DNA of 64,000 nucleotides. Source: Sphingomonas glacialis (GTDB lineage: Bacteria > Pseudomonadota > Alphaproteobacteria > Sphingomonadales > Sphingomonadaceae). Numbering within the stretch: position 1 is the stretch's first letter; every line of letters begins with the position of its first letter. Both the position numbers and the translations under genes were made by a program. Where the stretch lies: assembly GCF_014653575.1 (NCBI RefSeq), contig NZ_BNAQ01000004.1, positions 310,001 through 374,000 on the forward strand. The letters are read 5' to 3'. Shown here one piece after another: positions 1-8,248 of this stretch. The notes beneath the pieces are model-generated. The model was not told where the DNA came from, searched no databases, and saw only the letters and a list, made by a program, of their open reading frames with translations.

Positions 1-1
1 T

Positions 2-250
2 CCGGTGGTCGCGTCGCGCGCCGCGGCGGAGGGGATCGACCATGCCGACACGCTGCGCGTCGGCGAGAGCGTCGGCGAGATCGCCGATGCGGTGATCGCG
101 CTGCTCGACGATCCTGCCGCAGCGGGACGACTGGGCCGCGACGCCCGCGCGCAGGTGCAGGCGCGCTACAGCTGGGAAGCAAGGCTCGCGCCGCTCGATG
201 CGATCCTCGGGATCAGCGTCAAGGCGCCGCCGTGCCGCTCCGCGGCCTGA
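2..250 (+). CDS. Glycosyltransferase, C-terminal part (exosortase A locus), truncated by window edge
   Basis: Only the last ~82 residues are present; the frame is open from base 2. The segment starts with PVVASRAAAEGID, the typical nucleotide-sugar-binding region of GT4-like sugar transferases. It ends in the helix RARVQ-type/RYSWEARLAPLDAIL seen at the C-terminus of the PEP-CTERM/EpsH1-associated sugar transferase family (TIGR03087-like). It lies directly upstream of the exosortase gene in the same direction, 4 nt before the proposed GTG start of xrtA, so it is probably co-transcribed and acts in building the exported polysaccharide. The family assignment is inferred from a fragment; the catalytic domain is outside the window. 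Confidence 0.75.
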   Translation, partial: PVVASRAAAEGIDHADTLRVGESVGEIADAVIALLDDPAAAGRLGRDARAQVQARYSWEARLAPLDAILGISVKAPPCRSAA

Positions 251-254
251 GCCG

Positions 255-1796
255 GTGACGATCGCGATGCCCGTGCCCGCGTCTGCGGACCCGCGCGCGT
301 CGCTCGCGCCGCTGTGGCGCCGGCAGACGGCGATCCTCGCCATCGTCGCGATGGCATTGCTCGCGCTGTTCCGGAGCGATGTCGCTGCACTGACGACGAT
401 CTGGTGGACGAGCACGACTTTCGGGCATTGCCTGTTCATCACCCCGGTGCTCGCCTGGCTGGTATGGCAGCGCCGCGGCGAGCTCGCGCAAGTCGCGCCG
501 ATTGCCTGGGCGCCGGGGTTGGCGATCGTCGCGCTTGGCGGGCTCGGCTGGCTGTTCGGCGATGCCGGCGGCGTCGCGCTCGCGCGGCACCTCGGGATCG
601 TGATGATGCTGCAAGGCGCGGTGGTGACGCTGCTCGGCCCCAATGTCGCGCGCGCGTTGCTCTTCCCGCTCGCCTATGCGGTGTTTCTAGTGCCGTTTGG
701 CGAGGGGCTCGAGGAGCCGTTGCAGCGCGTGACCGTCGGCATGACGATGCCGCTGCTCCATCTGTTCGGTGTGCCCGCGCAAGTCGATGGCGTGCTGATC
801 ACGATCCCCAACGGCTATTTCGAAGTGGCCGAGGCGTGTTCGGGCGCGAAGTTCGTGATCGCGATGATCACCTATGGCACGCTCGTCGCCAATGTCTGCT
901 TCGTGTCGTGGAAACGGCGTGCGCTGTTCCTGCTGGTGTCGGTGATCGTTCCGGTGCTCGCCAACGGCGTGCGCGCGTTCGCGACGATCTTTGCGGCGTA
1001 TCATAGCTCGGTCGAGCAAGCGACGGGGTTCGACCATATCGTCTATGGCTGGGTGTTCTTCGGGCTGGTGATGGCGGCGACGCTGGCGATCGGCTGGCGC
1101 TGGTTCGACCGCGCGCCCGATGCGCCGGTGTTCGATCCCGCAAAGCTGCAGAGCGTCCCGCGATTGCGGCTCGACGCGGTGGTCGCAGCCGCGCTCGTGC
1201 TCGCGGTCGCGGCGGTGTTCCCGGCCTGGTCGAGCGCGATCGCGGGGCGGGCGCAAAGTCTGCCGGCGGAGATCGCGCTGCCGGAGGTGCCGGGCTGGCA
1301 CCGCGTCGCGACGAGCACGCGCGCGGTGTGGTCCCCCAATTATCCGGGCGCCGACCATTTTCTGCTCGGGCGCTATGCCGATGCGGCGGGCGAGACGGTC
1401 GATCTGGCGATTGCGGTCTATGGCAGCCAGCAGCAGGGCAAGGAGATCGTCGCGTTCGGCGTCGGGCCGATCCGCGAGGACGATGTGTGGCTCCGTGTCG
1501 AGGATCTGCCCGATCTTGCGGGTGGGTCGGTGATCCGCGTCAGCGCCCCTGGCCCGGTCGAGCGGCAGATCGTAACGTGGTACCGTGTCGGCGATGCGCT
1601 GACGACCAAGGGGCCGATCGTGAAACTGGAAACGCTGAAGGCCAAGCTGCTCGGTGGGCCGCAGCGCGCGGTGGCGGTGCACGTCTCGGCCGAGATTCTG
1701 CCGGGGCATAACGCGCGGGCGGCGATGACGCGCTTCATCGCGGCGCTCGGTCCGATCGAGCGTGTGGCCGATCGTGCCGCCGGGATGTCGCGCTGA
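255..1796 (+). CDS. xrtA: Exosortase A with fused EpsI domain
   Basis: Polytopic inner-membrane transpeptidase-like protein of about 513 residues. The N-terminal two thirds hold multiple hydrophobic segments and the exosortase catalytic signature: a Cys in EVAEACSGAKF (codon 837-839), an Arg in LANGVRAFATI and a His in FDHIVYGW. The C-terminal ~200 residues (from LPEVPGWHRV) match the EpsI-type periplasmic domain often fused to XrtA. Exosortase A processes PEP-CTERM proteins and is coupled to exopolysaccharide loci; no PEP-CTERM substrate is seen in this window. Start: GTG at 255 follows the upstream stop at 250; ATG at 267 is an equally possible start. The stop overlaps the next gene by 1 nt, indicating translational coupling. 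Confidence 0.88.
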   Translation: MTIAMPVPASADPRASLAPLWRRQTAILAIVAMALLALFRSDVAALTTIWWTSTTFGHCLFITPVLAWLVWQRRGELAQVAPIAWAPGLAIVALGGLGWLFGDAGGVALARHLGIVMMLQGAVVTLLGPNVARALLFPLAYAVFLVPFGEGLEEPLQRVTVGMTMPLLHLFGVPAQVDGVLITIPNGYFEVAEACSGAKFVIAMITYGTLVANVCFVSWKRRALFLLVSVIVPVLANGVRAFATIFAAYHSSVEQATGFDHIVYGWVFFGLVMAATLAIGWRWFDRAPDAPVFDPAKLQSVPRLRLDAVVAAALVLAVAAVFPAWSSAIAGRAQSLPAEIALPEVPGWHRVATSTRAVWSPNYPGADHFLLGRYADAAGETVDLAIAVYGSQQQGKEIVAFGVGPIREDDVWLRVEDLPDLAGGSVIRVSAPGPVERQIVTWYRVGDALTTKGPIVKLETLKAKLLGGPQRAVAVHVSAEILPGHNARAAMTRFIAALGPIERVADRAAGMSR

Positions 1797-3688
1797 TGTG
1801 CGGCATCGCCGGTCTCTATTATCCCGCGACCCCCAAGCCGGTCGATCCCGCGCGGATTCAGGCGATGGCCGACGCGCAGGCGCATCGCGGGCCCGACGGC
1901 TCGGGCGTGTGGACTGCACCGGGGGTCGGGCTCGGGCATCGGCGCTTGTCGATCATCGACGTTGCGGGCTCGCCGCAGCCGATGGCGAGCCAGGACGGCG
2001 CGCTGACCGTCACCTACAATGGCGAGATCTACAATTTCGCCGAGCTTCGCGCCGAGCTGCAGGCGTTGGGCGCGGTGTTCGTCACCGCTGGCGATACCGA
2101 GGTTTTGCTTCACGGCTGGGCGGCGTGGGGGGCGGCGATGCTCGACCGTCTTAACGGCATGTTCGCGTTCGCGCTCCACGATACGCGGCGACAGAGCCTG
2201 TTCCTTGCGCGCGACCGGCTGGGGGTAAAGCCGCTCCATTATGTCGAACTGGCCGATGGCGCGGTGGCGTTCGCGTCGGAATTGAAAGGGCTGCTCGCGC
2301 ATCCGCTCGTGCGCCGCGTGCCCGATATCCGCGCGGTCGAGGATTATCTGGCGTTCGGCTATGTGCCCGACGATGCCTGCCTGGTCTCCGGGGTCAAGAA
2401 GCTGCCCGCGGGGCATTGCCTGCTGATCGAGCGTGGCAAGCCGGTGCCGGCGCCGTCGCGCTGGTGGGACGTCGATTTCTCGAAGCGCGCGACCGGATCG
2501 GCCAAGGCGCTCGAGGAAGAATTGACCGCGCTGCTACGCGAGGCGGTAACGTCGCGGATGGTGTCGGACGTGCCGCTCGGCGCATTCCTGTCGGGCGGAG
2601 TCGACAGCTCGGCGGTGGTCGCGCTGATGGCCGAGGCGTCGCGCGGGGCGGTGCGGACGTGCACGATCGGCTTCGACGAGAGCAGCCTCGACGAGCGCAA
2701 ATACGCCGACGAGATCGCGCAGCGTTTCGCGACGCAGCATCGCGAGCGGGTGGTGGCGGCGGACGATTTCTCGCTGATCGACACGCTGGTCCATGCGTTC
2801 GACGAGCCCTTCGCCGATGCCTCGGCGCTCGCCACCTACCGCGTGTGCGAGCTGGCGCGCGAGGACGTCACCGTCGCGCTGTCGGGCGACGGGGCGGACG
2901 AGGCGTTTGCGGGCTATCGGCGCTACAAGTTTCAGGCGGCCGAGGAGCGCGTGCGGGGGCTGGTCCCTGCGTCGGTCCGCACCAATGTGTTCGGCACGCT
3001 CGGCCGCTGGTATCCCAAGGCCGATTGGGCGCCGCGACCGCTGCGCGCCAAGACGACCTTGCTCGCGCTCGCCGAGGATGGCGCCGAGGGCTATGCGCGC
3101 TCGGTCGGCGTGACGACGCCGGCGTTGCGCGCGGCGCTGTTCACCGCTGCTGCCAGAACGGCACTCGGCGGGCACCGCGCCGAGGACCGCTATGTCCGCT
3201 CGATGCGCGATGCGCCGGCGCGCGACGCGCTCGACCGTGCGCAATATGCCGATTTCCAGCATTGGCTGCCGGGCGACATCCTGACCAAGGCCGACCGCAC
3301 GAGCATGGCGGTCAGCCTCGAGGCGCGCGAGCCGTTGCTCGACTACCGACTGGTCGAGTTCGCCGCAAAACTCCCCGTCGGGATGCGGCTGCATGGCGGG
3401 CAGGGGAAGTGGCTGCTGAAGAAGGCGATGGAGCGCTATCTTCCCAAGGACATCCTCTATCGTCCGAAGATGGGCTTCGTGACGCCGATCAGCGCGTGGT
3501 TTCGCGGGGCCTTGGCGGATGAGGCGGCGCGGCTCGCATCATCGCGCGTGCTCGCTGGAACGGGCTGGTTCAACGCCACGACGATCGCTCAGCTCGCCGA
3601 CGACCACCGCAGCGGCCGCGCCGATCATGGGCGGACGCTGTGGCAGCTGGTGATGCTCGAACGCGCGATGGCGCGGCTGTTCGGCTGA
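1796..3688 (+). CDS. Exosortase A-associated asparagine synthase-like amidotransferase
   Basis: 630 residues with the two-domain plan of glutamine-hydrolysing asparagine synthases. Residues 1-~215 form the class II glutaminase domain (MCGIAGLYY, with Cys2 as nucleophile after Met removal, then the RHRGPDGSG-type loop). Residues ~235-615 form the ATP-pyrophosphatase synthase domain (PP-loop LSGGVDSSAVVAL, later SGDGADEAFAGY). Its place directly after xrtA (1-nt overlap) matches the exosortase A system-associated amidotransferase 1 family (TIGR03108-like). It probably amidates a sugar or polymer intermediate of the exopolysaccharide rather than making free asparagine. That role is inferred from context; the enzyme fold is clear. 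Confidence 0.88.
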   Translation: MCGIAGLYYPATPKPVDPARIQAMADAQAHRGPDGSGVWTAPGVGLGHRRLSIIDVAGSPQPMASQDGALTVTYNGEIYNFAELRAELQALGAVFVTAGDTEVLLHGWAAWGAAMLDRLNGMFAFALHDTRRQSLFLARDRLGVKPLHYVELADGAVAFASELKGLLAHPLVRRVPDIRAVEDYLAFGYVPDDACLVSGVKKLPAGHCLLIERGKPVPAPSRWWDVDFSKRATGSAKALEEELTALLREAVTSRMVSDVPLGAFLSGGVDSSAVVALMAEASRGAVRTCTIGFDESSLDERKYADEIAQRFATQHRERVVAADDFSLIDTLVHAFDEPFADASALATYRVCELAREDVTVALSGDGADEAFAGYRRYKFQAAEERVRGLVPASVRTNVFGTLGRWYPKADWAPRPLRAKTTLLALAEDGAEGYARSVGVTTPALRAALFTAAARTALGGHRAEDRYVRSMRDAPARDALDRAQYADFQHWLPGDILTKADRTSMAVSLEAREPLLDYRLVEFAAKLPVGMRLHGGQGKWLLKKAMERYLPKDILYRPKMGFVTPISAWFRGALADEAARLASSRVLAGTGWFNATTIAQLADDHRSGRADHGRTLWQLVMLERAMARLFG

Positions 3689-3689
3689 G

Positions 3690-4118
3690 CTAGCGGAATA
3701 CCGCCAGTGCCGCGTGCAGCGTCAACGCGACGAGCATCAGCGAGCTGCCCAGGAAGAATGCGAACCGCACCGAGACCTTGTTGATCGTCGCCTGCCAGAT
3801 GCTGTGCGCGATCCGCAACGCGACATAGGCCCAGGCGATCCAGGCGTTCGCGCCGTCGCCAGTGCCGGTCAGCGCGATCACCCCGCACACCGCGTAGAAC
3901 AGCGTCGGCTGTTCCATCAGGTGATTGTAATTGTGCGCGACCCACTGGATCTTGGGCGGCAGCCCGCGGTCGGCATCGGCGGGCTTTGTGCCGACCAGCG
4001 TGCCGAGATCGATCCCCGACGCCTTCATCGCCGGCAGGCGCGTCGCCAACATCCACAGCAGCATCACCAGCGTCCAGGCGATCATCGCCACGACCGGTTT
4101 CAAAATCTCGCTGTGCAT
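3690..4118 (-). CDS. MAPEG family membrane protein
   Basis: 142 residues with four hydrophobic segments: an N-terminal helix around VVAMIAWTLVMLLWML, then LFYAVCGVIAL, IAWAYVALRIAHSIWQ and a C-terminal LGSSLMLVALTLHAAL. The central HNYNHLMEQPTLFY and the VALRIAHS segment are the hallmark of the membrane-associated eicosanoid/glutathione metabolism (MAPEG) superfamily; these bacterial members have unknown substrates. Its ATG follows the terminator hairpin of the upstream gene by a few bases, and its Shine-Dalgarno sequence (GGGGGAGG) is the 3' arm of that hairpin. It converges on the amidotransferase gene with almost no gap. Confidence 0.85.
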   Translation of the reverse strand: MHSEILKPVVAMIAWTLVMLLWMLATRLPAMKASGIDLGTLVGTKPADADRGLPPKIQWVAHNYNHLMEQPTLFYAVCGVIALTGTGDGANAWIAWAYVALRIAHSIWQATINKVSVRFAFFLGSSLMLVALTLHAALAVFR

Positions 4119-4119
4119 G

Positions 4120-4150
4120 AAAAAGCCTCCCCCAATTGCTCGGGGGAGGC
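4120..4150 (-). terminator. Rho-independent terminator after the DHS-like gene, overlapping the RBS of the MAPEG gene
   Basis: Read on the minus strand: GCCTCCCCC, loop GAGCAATT, GGGGGAGGC, then five T. It lies 30-60 nt past the stop of the deoxyhypusine synthase-like gene. The 3' arm GGGGGAGG is positioned 7 nt before the MAPEG ATG, so the same hairpin could both end the upstream transcript and hide the ribosome binding site in any read-through transcript. Confidence 0.75.
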
Positions 4151-4179
4151 TGCCTCAGTTAGTCTTGCTTTGCAACGGA

Positions 4180-5223
4180 TCAGTCGAAGCTGGCACCCCA
4201 GCGACGCTTGACGCGGTCCTTCCACAGGCCGCGGTGGTAGGCGTCCGAGGCGAGGAGCGGCATGACCGAGCCGGCTTCGGCGAACACCATCTGCTCGATG
4301 CCGGTGTTGACCTTGCCCCACGATGCCGCTTCCTGCAGCGTCGAGGACGAGCAGGCACCGTCGCGCACGTCGGCAACGGTGATCTGCACCGCGTACTTGT
4401 GGACCTGCACGTCGTCATGGCCGAGGATCTCGGCGCAGACGACGGTGTCCTGGATGAAGTTCTTCGGCACGCCGCCGCCGATCATCAGCAGGCCGGTGAC
4501 GCCAGCCTTGATCTTGATGTCGGTCAGCTCGCGGAAATCGGCGATCGCGTCGAGCACCATGTAGGGCTTGCCCTCCTTGGCGCGGTCGACCTGGTGCTTG
4601 ACCAGACCGAAGCCTGCCGAGGAATCGACGAACGCCGGGCAGAAGATCGGCACGTCATGCTCATAAGCGAGCTTGACGAGGCTGTTCTCCTTCTTGCCGT
4701 TCTCGACGAGATACTTGCCCATCTCGCGGATGAATTCGCGGCTCGAATACGGCCGCGGCTCGAGCGAGTTGGCGATCTCGAGGATCGTGTGGTCGCAATC
4801 CTGGAGCTGCTCTTCGTCGATATAGGTGTCGTAGATCCGGTCGATCAGCAGCGAGCGCAGCGTGTCGTCGTCGGGCACTTCGAGCGCCTGGTAATGCTTG
4901 TGGCCGAGGCCCTCGAAGAAATCCATGTCGACGATCGACGCGCCCGTTGCGACGACGCCGTCGATCATGTTGTTGCGCAGCAGCTCGGCATAGAGATCCA
5001 TGCAGCCGCCAGCCGAGGTCGAACCGGCGATGACGAGGAAGATCGAGCAATCCTTGTCGGCGAGCATCTGGTTGTAGATGTCGGTCGCGCGGCCGAGGTC
5101 GCGGCTGGTGAAGCTCATCTTCTTCATCGCGTCGACGATCGGGCGCGCGTCGAACTTGGTGATGTCGATATGCTCGACGGTGGTCGAGAGGAGCTCGGCC
5201 TTGCGGTTGGACATGTCGTTCAT
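4180..5223 (-). CDS. Deoxyhypusine synthase-like polyamine synthase
   Basis: 347 residues that match the deoxyhypusine synthase family across their length: N-terminal SIFLVIAGSTSAGG, the NAD-contacting VVATGASIVDMDFFEGLGH region, and near the C-terminus EAASWGKVNTG, where Lys304 corresponds to the active-site lysine that carries the aminobutyl intermediate. Bacteria lack hypusinated eIF5A, and bacterial homologues are known to make homospermidine or related branched/guanidino polyamines such as 1,9-bis(guanidino)-5-aza-nonane. The gene lies downstream of, and co-directional with, a decarboxylase gene that could supply the diamine. Start ATG 5223 has an AAGGAG site 6 nt upstream. The exact product cannot be told from sequence. 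Confidence 0.85.
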   Translation of the reverse strand: MNDMSNRKAELLSTTVEHIDITKFDARPIVDAMKKMSFTSRDLGRATDIYNQMLADKDCSIFLVIAGSTSAGGCMDLYAELLRNNMIDGVVATGASIVDMDFFEGLGHKHYQALEVPDDDTLRSLLIDRIYDTYIDEEQLQDCDHTILEIANSLEPRPYSSREFIREMGKYLVENGKKENSLVKLAYEHDVPIFCPAFVDSSAGFGLVKHQVDRAKEGKPYMVLDAIADFRELTDIKIKAGVTGLLMIGGGVPKNFIQDTVVCAEILGHDDVQVHKYAVQITVADVRDGACSSSTLQEAASWGKVNTGIEQMVFAEAGSVMPLLASDAYHRGLWKDRVKRRWGASFD

Positions 5224-5244
5224 GGAAAACTCCTTAGCAAACAG

Positions 5245-5328
5245 CCGTCATCCCAGCGAAGGCTGGGATCTCCGGGGGCGGGCGATACGCGCGCTTCCGG
5301 GAGACCCCAGCTTTCGCTGGGGTGACGG
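5245..5328. repeat. Palindromic repeat between the polyamine genes (two inverted hairpin arms)
   Basis: Left arm begins CCGTCATCCCAGCGAAGGCT; right arm ends AGCTTTCGCTGGGGTGACGG. The arms are near-perfect inverted copies, and each is itself a short hairpin. The element lies between the decarboxylase and the DHS-like gene. It belongs to the dispersed repeat family seen at several other places in the window. Confidence 0.8.
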
Positions 5329-5348
5329 ATCGTAATGGACTTGGCCTG

Positions 5349-6584
5349 TTACAGCGTGACGACGTTCGAAGCGACCTCTGGCTGCTCCTCGCCATAGACC
5401 TCTTCGCCGTACAGCGACACCATCGGCTCGTCAGAGACGATTACCGTCTCGTCCGAACCAAAGCCGTTGAACGCGGTGCGCATCGCAGACCCGTAAGCGC
5501 CGAGCATCCCGATCTCGAGATAGTCGCCGGCCTTGACGTCGGCGGGGAGGTAGAACGGCCCCACCATATGGTCCATGTCGTCGCAGGTCGGGCCGTAGAA
5601 GCTGAACGGCATATCCTTCGAGCGGCTCTCGGGCTCGCGCAGCAGCTCGACCGGGAAACGCCAGCCGATATGCGCCGCATCGAACAGCGCGCCGTACGCG
5701 CCGTCGTTGATGTAGAGCTCATCGCCGCGACGCTTTTCGACGCGCACGACGATCGAGCTGTACTCGGCGCACAGTGCACGGCCGGGCTCGCACCACAGCT
5801 CGGACGAATAGCTGACCGGCAGCGATTCGAACGTGCGGTGGATCGTCTCGAAATAGCGCTCGAGCGGAGGCGGCTCCATCCCCGGATAGGAGGAGGGGAA
5901 CCCGCCGCCGACGTCGATCACGTCGACCGTGACCGCTGCCTCGACGATCGCCGCGCGGACGCGCTCCATCGCATTGGCATAGGCTTCGGGCGTCATCGCT
6001 TGCGAGCCGACATGGAAGCAGATGCCGAGCGCATCCGCCGCCTGGCGAGCGCGGAACAGCAGGTCCTTGGTCTCGCCCGGCGCCGCGCCGAACTTCGAGG
6101 CGAGGCTCAGCTTGCTATGCTCCGACGAGACGCGAAGCCGGACGCACAGCGTCAGGTCCTCGGCGCCATCGGTCGCGTCGACGATCTTCTCGAGCTCTTC
6201 CACGCTGTCGAGCGAGAACGTCTTCACGCCATAGTCGAAATAGGCCGCGCGGATCGCCTCGGGCGCCTTGACCGGGTGCATGAAGCACAGGGTCGCGTCC
6301 GGCAGCGTTAACGCCACCAGCCGTACTTCGGCGATCGATGCCACGTCGTAATGCGTGATTCCGCTGTCCCACAGGATCTTCAACAGATCCGGCGAGGGGT
6401 TCGCCTTGACCGCATACATCGAGCGACCCGGGAACTTCTCCGCGAAGAACCGGGCCGCACGCGCAGCAGCGTGCGGACGAACGAGCGTAACCGGCTGGAC
6501 CGGCTTCTGCTTAGCGATGTCGATGCCGGTAACGGCAGTCGAAGGGGTGGTCGCTAACCCCAGCGCGCGATGTAGATTGTGCAA
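5349..6584 (-). CDS. Type III PLP-dependent decarboxylase (ornithine decarboxylase-like)
   Basis: Fold-type III (alanine racemase/ornithine decarboxylase) enzyme of 411 residues. The PLP lysine is Lys60 in MYAVKANPSPD. The family also shows GVKTFSLDS, the HVGSQ segment, DVGGGFPSSYPG, the C-terminal PTCDDMDHM (the Cys-Asp pair of the second active-site loop) and the YNDG-like INDGAYGALFD. The likely reaction is ornithine to putrescine, feeding the DHS-like synthase downstream. I place the start at TTG 6584, because GGAGG lies 9 nt upstream and homologues begin with HRALGLATTPS. Longer in-frame starts (to 6776) would run through the divergent promoter region. The start region is held in a strong leader hairpin (6590-6648). 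Lysine or arginine decarboxylation is not excluded. Confidence 0.87.
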   Translation of the reverse strand: MHNLHRALGLATTPSTAVTGIDIAKQKPVQPVTLVRPHAAARAARFFAEKFPGRSMYAVKANPSPDLLKILWDSGITHYDVASIAEVRLVALTLPDATLCFMHPVKAPEAIRAAYFDYGVKTFSLDSVEELEKIVDATDGAEDLTLCVRLRVSSEHSKLSLASKFGAAPGETKDLLFRARQAADALGICFHVGSQAMTPEAYANAMERVRAAIVEAAVTVDVIDVGGGFPSSYPGMEPPPLERYFETIHRTFESLPVSYSSELWCEPGRALCAEYSSIVVRVEKRRGDELYINDGAYGALFDAAHIGWRFPVELLREPESRSKDMPFSFYGPTCDDMDHMVGPFYLPADVKAGDYLEIGMLGAYGSAMRTAFNGFGSDETVIVSDEPMVSLYGEEVYGEEQPEVASNVVTL

Positions 6585-6589
6585 TTCAA

Positions 6590-6648
6590 GGGACCTCCAA
6601 TGTCCGCAGACAAGTTCACGAAAACACTGCCTTGCGGTTGGAAGTCCC
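6590..6648 (-). promoter_or_regulatory. Leader hairpin sequestering the RBS of the decarboxylase gene (speF-leader candidate)
   Basis: On the transcript strand GGGACTTCCAA (6648-6638) pairs with TTGGAGGTCCC (6600-6590): ten Watson-Crick pairs and one G-U. Inside, CCGCA pairs with TGCGG, GGCAG with TTGTC (using G-U pairs), and GTTT with GAAC. The 3' arm contains GGAGG, the ribosome binding site of the gene that starts at 6584. Alphaproteobacterial ornithine decarboxylase genes are known to carry a conserved structured leader (the speF motif). Identity with that motif is inferred from position and structure, not from a model search. Confidence 0.65.
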
Positions 6649-6723
6649 ATGGGGCAGCGGATGGGCGAAATAGGGTCGTGCTTTTTCAATGTAAAGCGGT
6701 TTTGGACCCCCCGGAGGTGACAC

Positions 6724-7692
6724 GTGACGATTTTAAGACAGCCGACCCGGGCAGGGGTGCGCGATGCCGCCGCCAAGGTCGCTGCGGTGGTGCCGGCAAC
6801 GCCGCTGTTCGTCGTGGATATTCAAGGCGTTGCGGTCGCTTTCAAGGCCGAGTGTCTGCAGCCGATGGGCGCGTTCAAATTGCGTGGGGCGTGGCATCGG
6901 TTGACCGCGATCGAGCCCGATTTGCGGAGCAAAGGCGTGGTCGCCTTTTCATCGGGGAATCACGCGCAGGGAGTCGCGTGGGCAGCACGGCGGCTGCAAA
7001 TGCCCGCGACGATCGTGATGCCCGCCGATGCGCCCAAGGCCAAGCGCGAGGGGACGCTCGCGCTGGGGGCCGAGGTGGTGAGCTACGACCGCAAGACCGA
7101 GAGCCGCGAGACGATCGCCGCGCGACTCGCCGAGGCGCGGGGCGCGGTGCTCGTGCCGAGCTTCGACGATCCGTGGGTGATCGAGGGGCAGGGCAGCGCC
7201 GGGATCGAAGCGGCGGCGCAGATGGCGGCAGCGGGGCTGGGGAGTGCTGCTCGCGTAGTGGTGCCGTGCGGCGGCGGCGGGCTCGCGGCGGGACTGGCGC
7301 TGGCCCTGCCCGAGGCAGCGGTCACCGTCGTCGAGCCCGCGGGGTGGGACGACATGCGGCGCTCGCTCGAGGCGGGGTGGATCGAACCTGTCGGCGATTC
7401 GCCGCCGCCGACCGCGTGCGACGCGTTGCAGACGATGCGGGTGTCGGGGCTGACCTTCGATGTGCTCGCGCGGCGGGGCGCGACGGGGGTTGCGGTGAGC
7501 GAGGCGGAGATCCGCGCCGCACAACGCTGGGCGGCGGAGCGCTTGCGGCTGGTGGTCGAGCCGGGCGGCGCGGTGGCGCTGGCGGCGGTGTTGAGTGGGA
7601 AGGTGGCGGTCGAGCCGGGGCTGCTGGTGCTGCTGTCGGGCGGGAATGTCGATCTGGCGGCGTATGGTGCGGTGCTGGCCGGGACGGACTGA
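6724..7692 (+). CDS. Threonine/serine dehydratase-like PLP enzyme
   Basis: 322 residues of the fold-type II PLP family (tryptophan synthase beta superfamily). The PLP lysine is Lys52 in PMGAFKLRGAW, followed by the substrate loop SSGNHAQG and the phosphate-binding CGGGGLAAG; the last segment LLSGGNVDL carries the PLP-contacting serine. There is no C-terminal ACT regulatory domain, so this is the short, catabolic-type or serine/threonine dehydratase form. The GTG start at 6724 has GGAGG 6 nt upstream. The gene is divergent from the decarboxylase, with a shared ~140-nt promoter region. Whether it acts on threonine or serine cannot be told. Confidence 0.87.
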   Translation: MTILRQPTRAGVRDAAAKVAAVVPATPLFVVDIQGVAVAFKAECLQPMGAFKLRGAWHRLTAIEPDLRSKGVVAFSSGNHAQGVAWAARRLQMPATIVMPADAPKAKREGTLALGAEVVSYDRKTESRETIAARLAEARGAVLVPSFDDPWVIEGQGSAGIEAAAQMAAAGLGSAARVVVPCGGGGLAAGLALALPEAAVTVVEPAGWDDMRRSLEAGWIEPVGDSPPPTACDALQTMRVSGLTFDVLARRGATGVAVSEAEIRAAQRWAAERLRLVVEPGGAVALAAVLSGKVAVEPGLLVLLSGGNVDLAAYGAVLAGTD

Positions 7693-7756
7693 TCTTCACC
7701 GTGCCGGGGGATCGGGAAGGGTCGACTTGGCGTGGGCCTAACGGTTAGGGTTCTGC

Positions 7757-7924
7757 ATGACCGCCCTCGAAGGCCTTGCGCCTGCTCTTGCCATGCTCGC
7801 CGCCTTCGCCTGCCTGATCGGCGGCGGCATGTTGATCGCCAAGCGTCAGAACGTCCGCAAGGGTGTGCTCATGCTGGTGATGGCGGCGGTGCTGGTGGGT
7901 AATGTGGTTATCTGGACGCTGTAG
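7757..7924 (+). CDS. Small membrane protein, 55 residues, unknown function
   Basis: ATG at 7757 opens a 55-codon frame ending at TAG 7924. It encodes two hydrophobic segments (roughly residues 8-26 and 37-54, the second around VLMLVMAAVLVGNVVIW) separated by a basic turn IAKRQNVRKG, a helical hairpin expected in the inner membrane. Codon third positions are strongly G/C, which supports real coding. It follows the dehydratase gene by 64 nt in the same direction. No function is recognised. Confidence 0.6.
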   Translation: MTALEGLAPALAMLAAFACLIGGGMLIAKRQNVRKGVLMLVMAAVLVGNVVIWTL

Positions 7925-8248
7925 CCCGATCCGCCGCTGCGCGTGCGACGAACCGTGCGGAGGTTGACTCGATTGACCCCTGGACATGGTGTTTACACCG
8001 GCGATCGTTTCCGTTTTGGCGCCAATGCGGTCGCGCAGGTCTGACGATTTCAAAGAGCCGTGCACGCTATACCATGGCGGCCGCCTTGTAGGACAAGGCC
8101 ATGTCTGTTTTCGCCCAATAATGGACATAGGCCGGCTGAAATGTCTTTCTAATTCCGGGCGTTCGCATCTGCACGACATTTTCTCTAGTAAGCGCAGGCC
8201 GTCGTAAACAGATCTCGGCGAGCGACCGAACAAGAGAGAGCGTCGATC
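7925..8248. other. Gene-free stretch with lower GC and decayed inverted repeats
   Basis: 324 nt without a convincing gene. The base composition is visibly lower in GC than the neighbouring operons. It contains a TGTC...GGACA inverted pair around 8102-8127 that resembles the TGTCC/GGACA palindrome at 9796-9813. AAGAGAGAG just before 8249 may serve as the ribosome binding region of the hydrolase gene. Nothing else is recognised. Confidence 0.4.
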
